A DNA stretch of 64,000 nt, from positions 43,780,496-43,844,495 of the forward strand of contig JALIGW010000003.1 of the NCBI GenBank assembly GCA_023053685.1, written 5' to 3'. The stretch is from Diadophis punctatus similis (taxonomy: Eukaryota > Chordata > Lepidosauria > Squamata > Dipsadidae). This document shows positions 54,001-57,217 of this stretch, one piece after another. The first letter of the stretch is position 1. Every line of letters begins with the position of its first letter. A program made the position numbers and the translations under genes. A model generated the notes under the pieces. That model saw only the letters and a program-made list of their open reading frames with translations, made no database searches and had not been told where the DNA came from.

Positions 54001-57000
54001 ATTTTGCTGAGATACAAATAGTCCTTTCATCATTTTGTCCAAAGTATCAAAAGGATCCTGAGTATACCTGTATTGCTGATCTTCTAATCCATCCTGAGAT
54101 TACTGAGGTCCGCAGACCTACTATTAGTAGACATTTAGTTTTCTCAAAAGGTAATATGGCAAAATTTAGGCAGCTGTAGGCACATTTGCAAACTGCTACT
54201 TCTATTTATAATTTTGAAACATGCATTTGAAAGACAGGAACTTAGTGAGAACAGTAAGGAAAAGGCTGTTGAAGCCTCAAAAACAATTAGGATGGATAAA
54301 AGAAGATATGGATGGAGACCAAGTCCTACAACAAAATTTCAGTGTCAAGCTATTGACTTGTTTCACTAGGGATAAGCTTCAGTCGCCCAAGATTTATACT
54401 ATGGATGTCCAACCTTTTGGCTTGCTTGGACTACATTGAGTGAACAGGAATGATCTTGGGTCTATGTTTGGTGGTCTCCAGAGGAACACCTGAAGAACAA
54501 TCAGTTACTGTATTCCAGTAATGGAAGCTGTGGAATGGCCTAGACCAGTGGTGGCGAACCTTTTTAGGCTCGCGTGCCAAAAAGGGGGGGGGCGCGCTCG
54601 CGCACGCTCGCGTGCCCACACCCATTCCCTCCCCCCCACGCATGCGCACAACACCCCCCCCCATGCTGCCCCCTGCGCATCCGCACCCACCCCACCCCCG
54701 CGCAAAGCTTACCGGAGCCTGGGACGACGAAACCGGCAAACCGGAAGTGCGAAAAAATGCACTTCCGGTTTGCTGGTGTGCTGTTTTTTGCACTCCGGAG
54801 GGTTCAGGGAAGCTCCCTGAAGCTCTGGAATGCAAAAAACTACAAAACGGACAAACCAGAAGTGCGGAAAAGTGCACTTCCGGTTTGTCCGTTTTGTAGT
54901 TTTTTGCATTACGGAGCTTCAGGGAGCTTCCATGAACCCTCCGGAGTGCAAAAAACAGCACACTGGCAAACCGGAAGTGCGTTTTTTCGCACTTCCGGTT
55001 TGCCGGTGGGAACCCTCGCGTGCCGGTCGCTATGGCTCCGCGTGCCACCTGTGGCACGCGTGCCATAGGTTCGCCACCACGGGCCTAGACTGAAATAATG
55101 CTGGATCTTTATCCCACCACTTATAACGTCACCCAGTTCCTTGGAAGTGGGGCAGAAGCTGGGAGAGTGAGGGAGAGTGAGGGAGTTTCCTAGGAGTTCT
55201 CTTTCCAGGGAATAAAAAACCTCACTAGCTCAAACTCTGGAGCTAGAAAAATCTCGTCCAAGAGCTGAGACTGAGTTGAATAACTGGAGACCGTTACCAG
55301 GGAGGCGTATCTTCAGAAATTAAACCCAGTCATAGAGCTAGGGGACTAGAATGACCCATCCTGGACTCTCCTGTCGATCAGAGCATGGAGAATACAGCAG
55401 TTTCCCCAGTGACAGAAGGAAACAGTAACTTCCTCACCAAGTATCTATAAAGCTGCCTTCCCAAACCTCATTCCCTTCAGATACGATTGGTACAGGAATG
55501 TTCAAAATTGCTGTCTCTTCAGTTAGAGAGTTTTTCACTGCTTTATTCTCTAAGGCCTTCCAGACTCATGTTCTCAAACCACCAGGGAGTCAAGGATTCC
55601 AGACCAACAAGGCAATTCACCAGCTCTAATTATCTACCTTGGCAGCAGTACAATTTACTAATGCTAAGTCTTTTCAGTGAAATATTTCTCTTTGGCATTT
55701 GCCACAAATTGTAATGTTATTTAGTACACTGGAACAGTGGATCTGTTCTATCCTAAAATTCTATCAGGCTTAAAGACTCAGAAGGCCCGTCTACTGTAAT
55801 CCTTATTTTGTACATTTTTTTCCTCTTTCTTTCAAATTATATATTGTTCTTGGGTGGGGCTTCCTCCCACTATGTGTAGCAACTAGCACGAGGTGGTTCT
55901 GATTTTATTGGCAGCTTGTAAGTCAAAGTAACAAAACAGCACTTCTGTTTAAGCAAGCACTGTGAGCTGTTGAGAGAGAAGGGAAGAGGGATAAAAACAC
56001 AGTGTGCAGCCTTGACAGGAACTGTCAAAAGAATGATGAAAACAATTTGGGGAGGGGGTTAATATGTGGCCAAATTTCCCATAAATTCCTGAGCAGATTT
56101 AGAGATGTTTATTCAGCCACACCTAAATGTCTTTTTCTAGTGACTTTCTGTAGAAATGTCCATTATAAAGTGAGGAGACACTCCACCAAGAGCATTGGAG
56201 GAATGTTCCTTGAACAGATAAACTTCTCAGTATGCATTCAATATTTCATTCCCACCTTTAATCAAGCTCCCAATTTTAATATATTGCCAATAGGTTAGAG
56301 TTATCGTCTCATATACAGTATATATAGCTTTGCAACCAAATCATTCTCTTTAAGTTACCTGATTATTGCCACTAAGTTTGCTATTTTTACTCTGTTTGTA
56401 TTTTGTAAATTACCTGAGGATTGCACAGAAAGAAGTCGGTATAGCACAGTGGCTGTAAGCAAAGTCACACAACTGTTCTATTGTATTGCTTTGGCCCTGG
56501 CCTCAATGACTGGCCCACTGTCTGAAACAGGATAGTAAAGTTGTATTGCAAAAGTGAAGCACAAAGATGGATGTCATATGAAATTGGTAGCCTTCCTTTC
56601 CACACTAGAACAAGCATGTGGATGATATTAAATCTACTATATCTCAACACTACACTAGCCTATTCTTCATCTACCCTTCATCTACACTACCCTATTCTTC
56701 ATCTACCCTACTCTAGAGAACTCAATTACAATATTCCCTAACAATCTGAACAGAAGCTGTGGTTGTATACTTTAAGATAAGATGTAGAAGAATCAAGATT
56801 TAAAGTGCTGGGCCTGCAGAGATGTCCTCAGTTTGAGCACAGGACTGCCCTGTTGGAAGATGAATGACAATATTTGGCCTAGAATACACTGTAAATATGA
56901 TGGACTCTACTAAATCTTGAATGTGTTTTCTTATGTCTATTTTCACTTATTGATCTACATTTATGCTTTGCTTTTCAAGTCCAAAAGCATTTCCCAGGCA

Positions 57001-57136
57001 GCTAATATTAATTAGCTAATACATCTTGACAAATGTATCTTTTCTTTTATGTACACTGTACATAAAAGAGCATATGCACCAAAGACAAATTCCTTGTGTG
57101 TCCAATCACACTTAAATAAAGTGTGAAATAAAGAAT

Positions 57137-57217
<81 letters not shown>

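Noticed and set aside
54431..55068. Overlapping long open frames on both strands (up to 211 codons).
   Set aside because: They come from the GC-rich palindromic hAT MITE, whose inverted arms keep both strands open.
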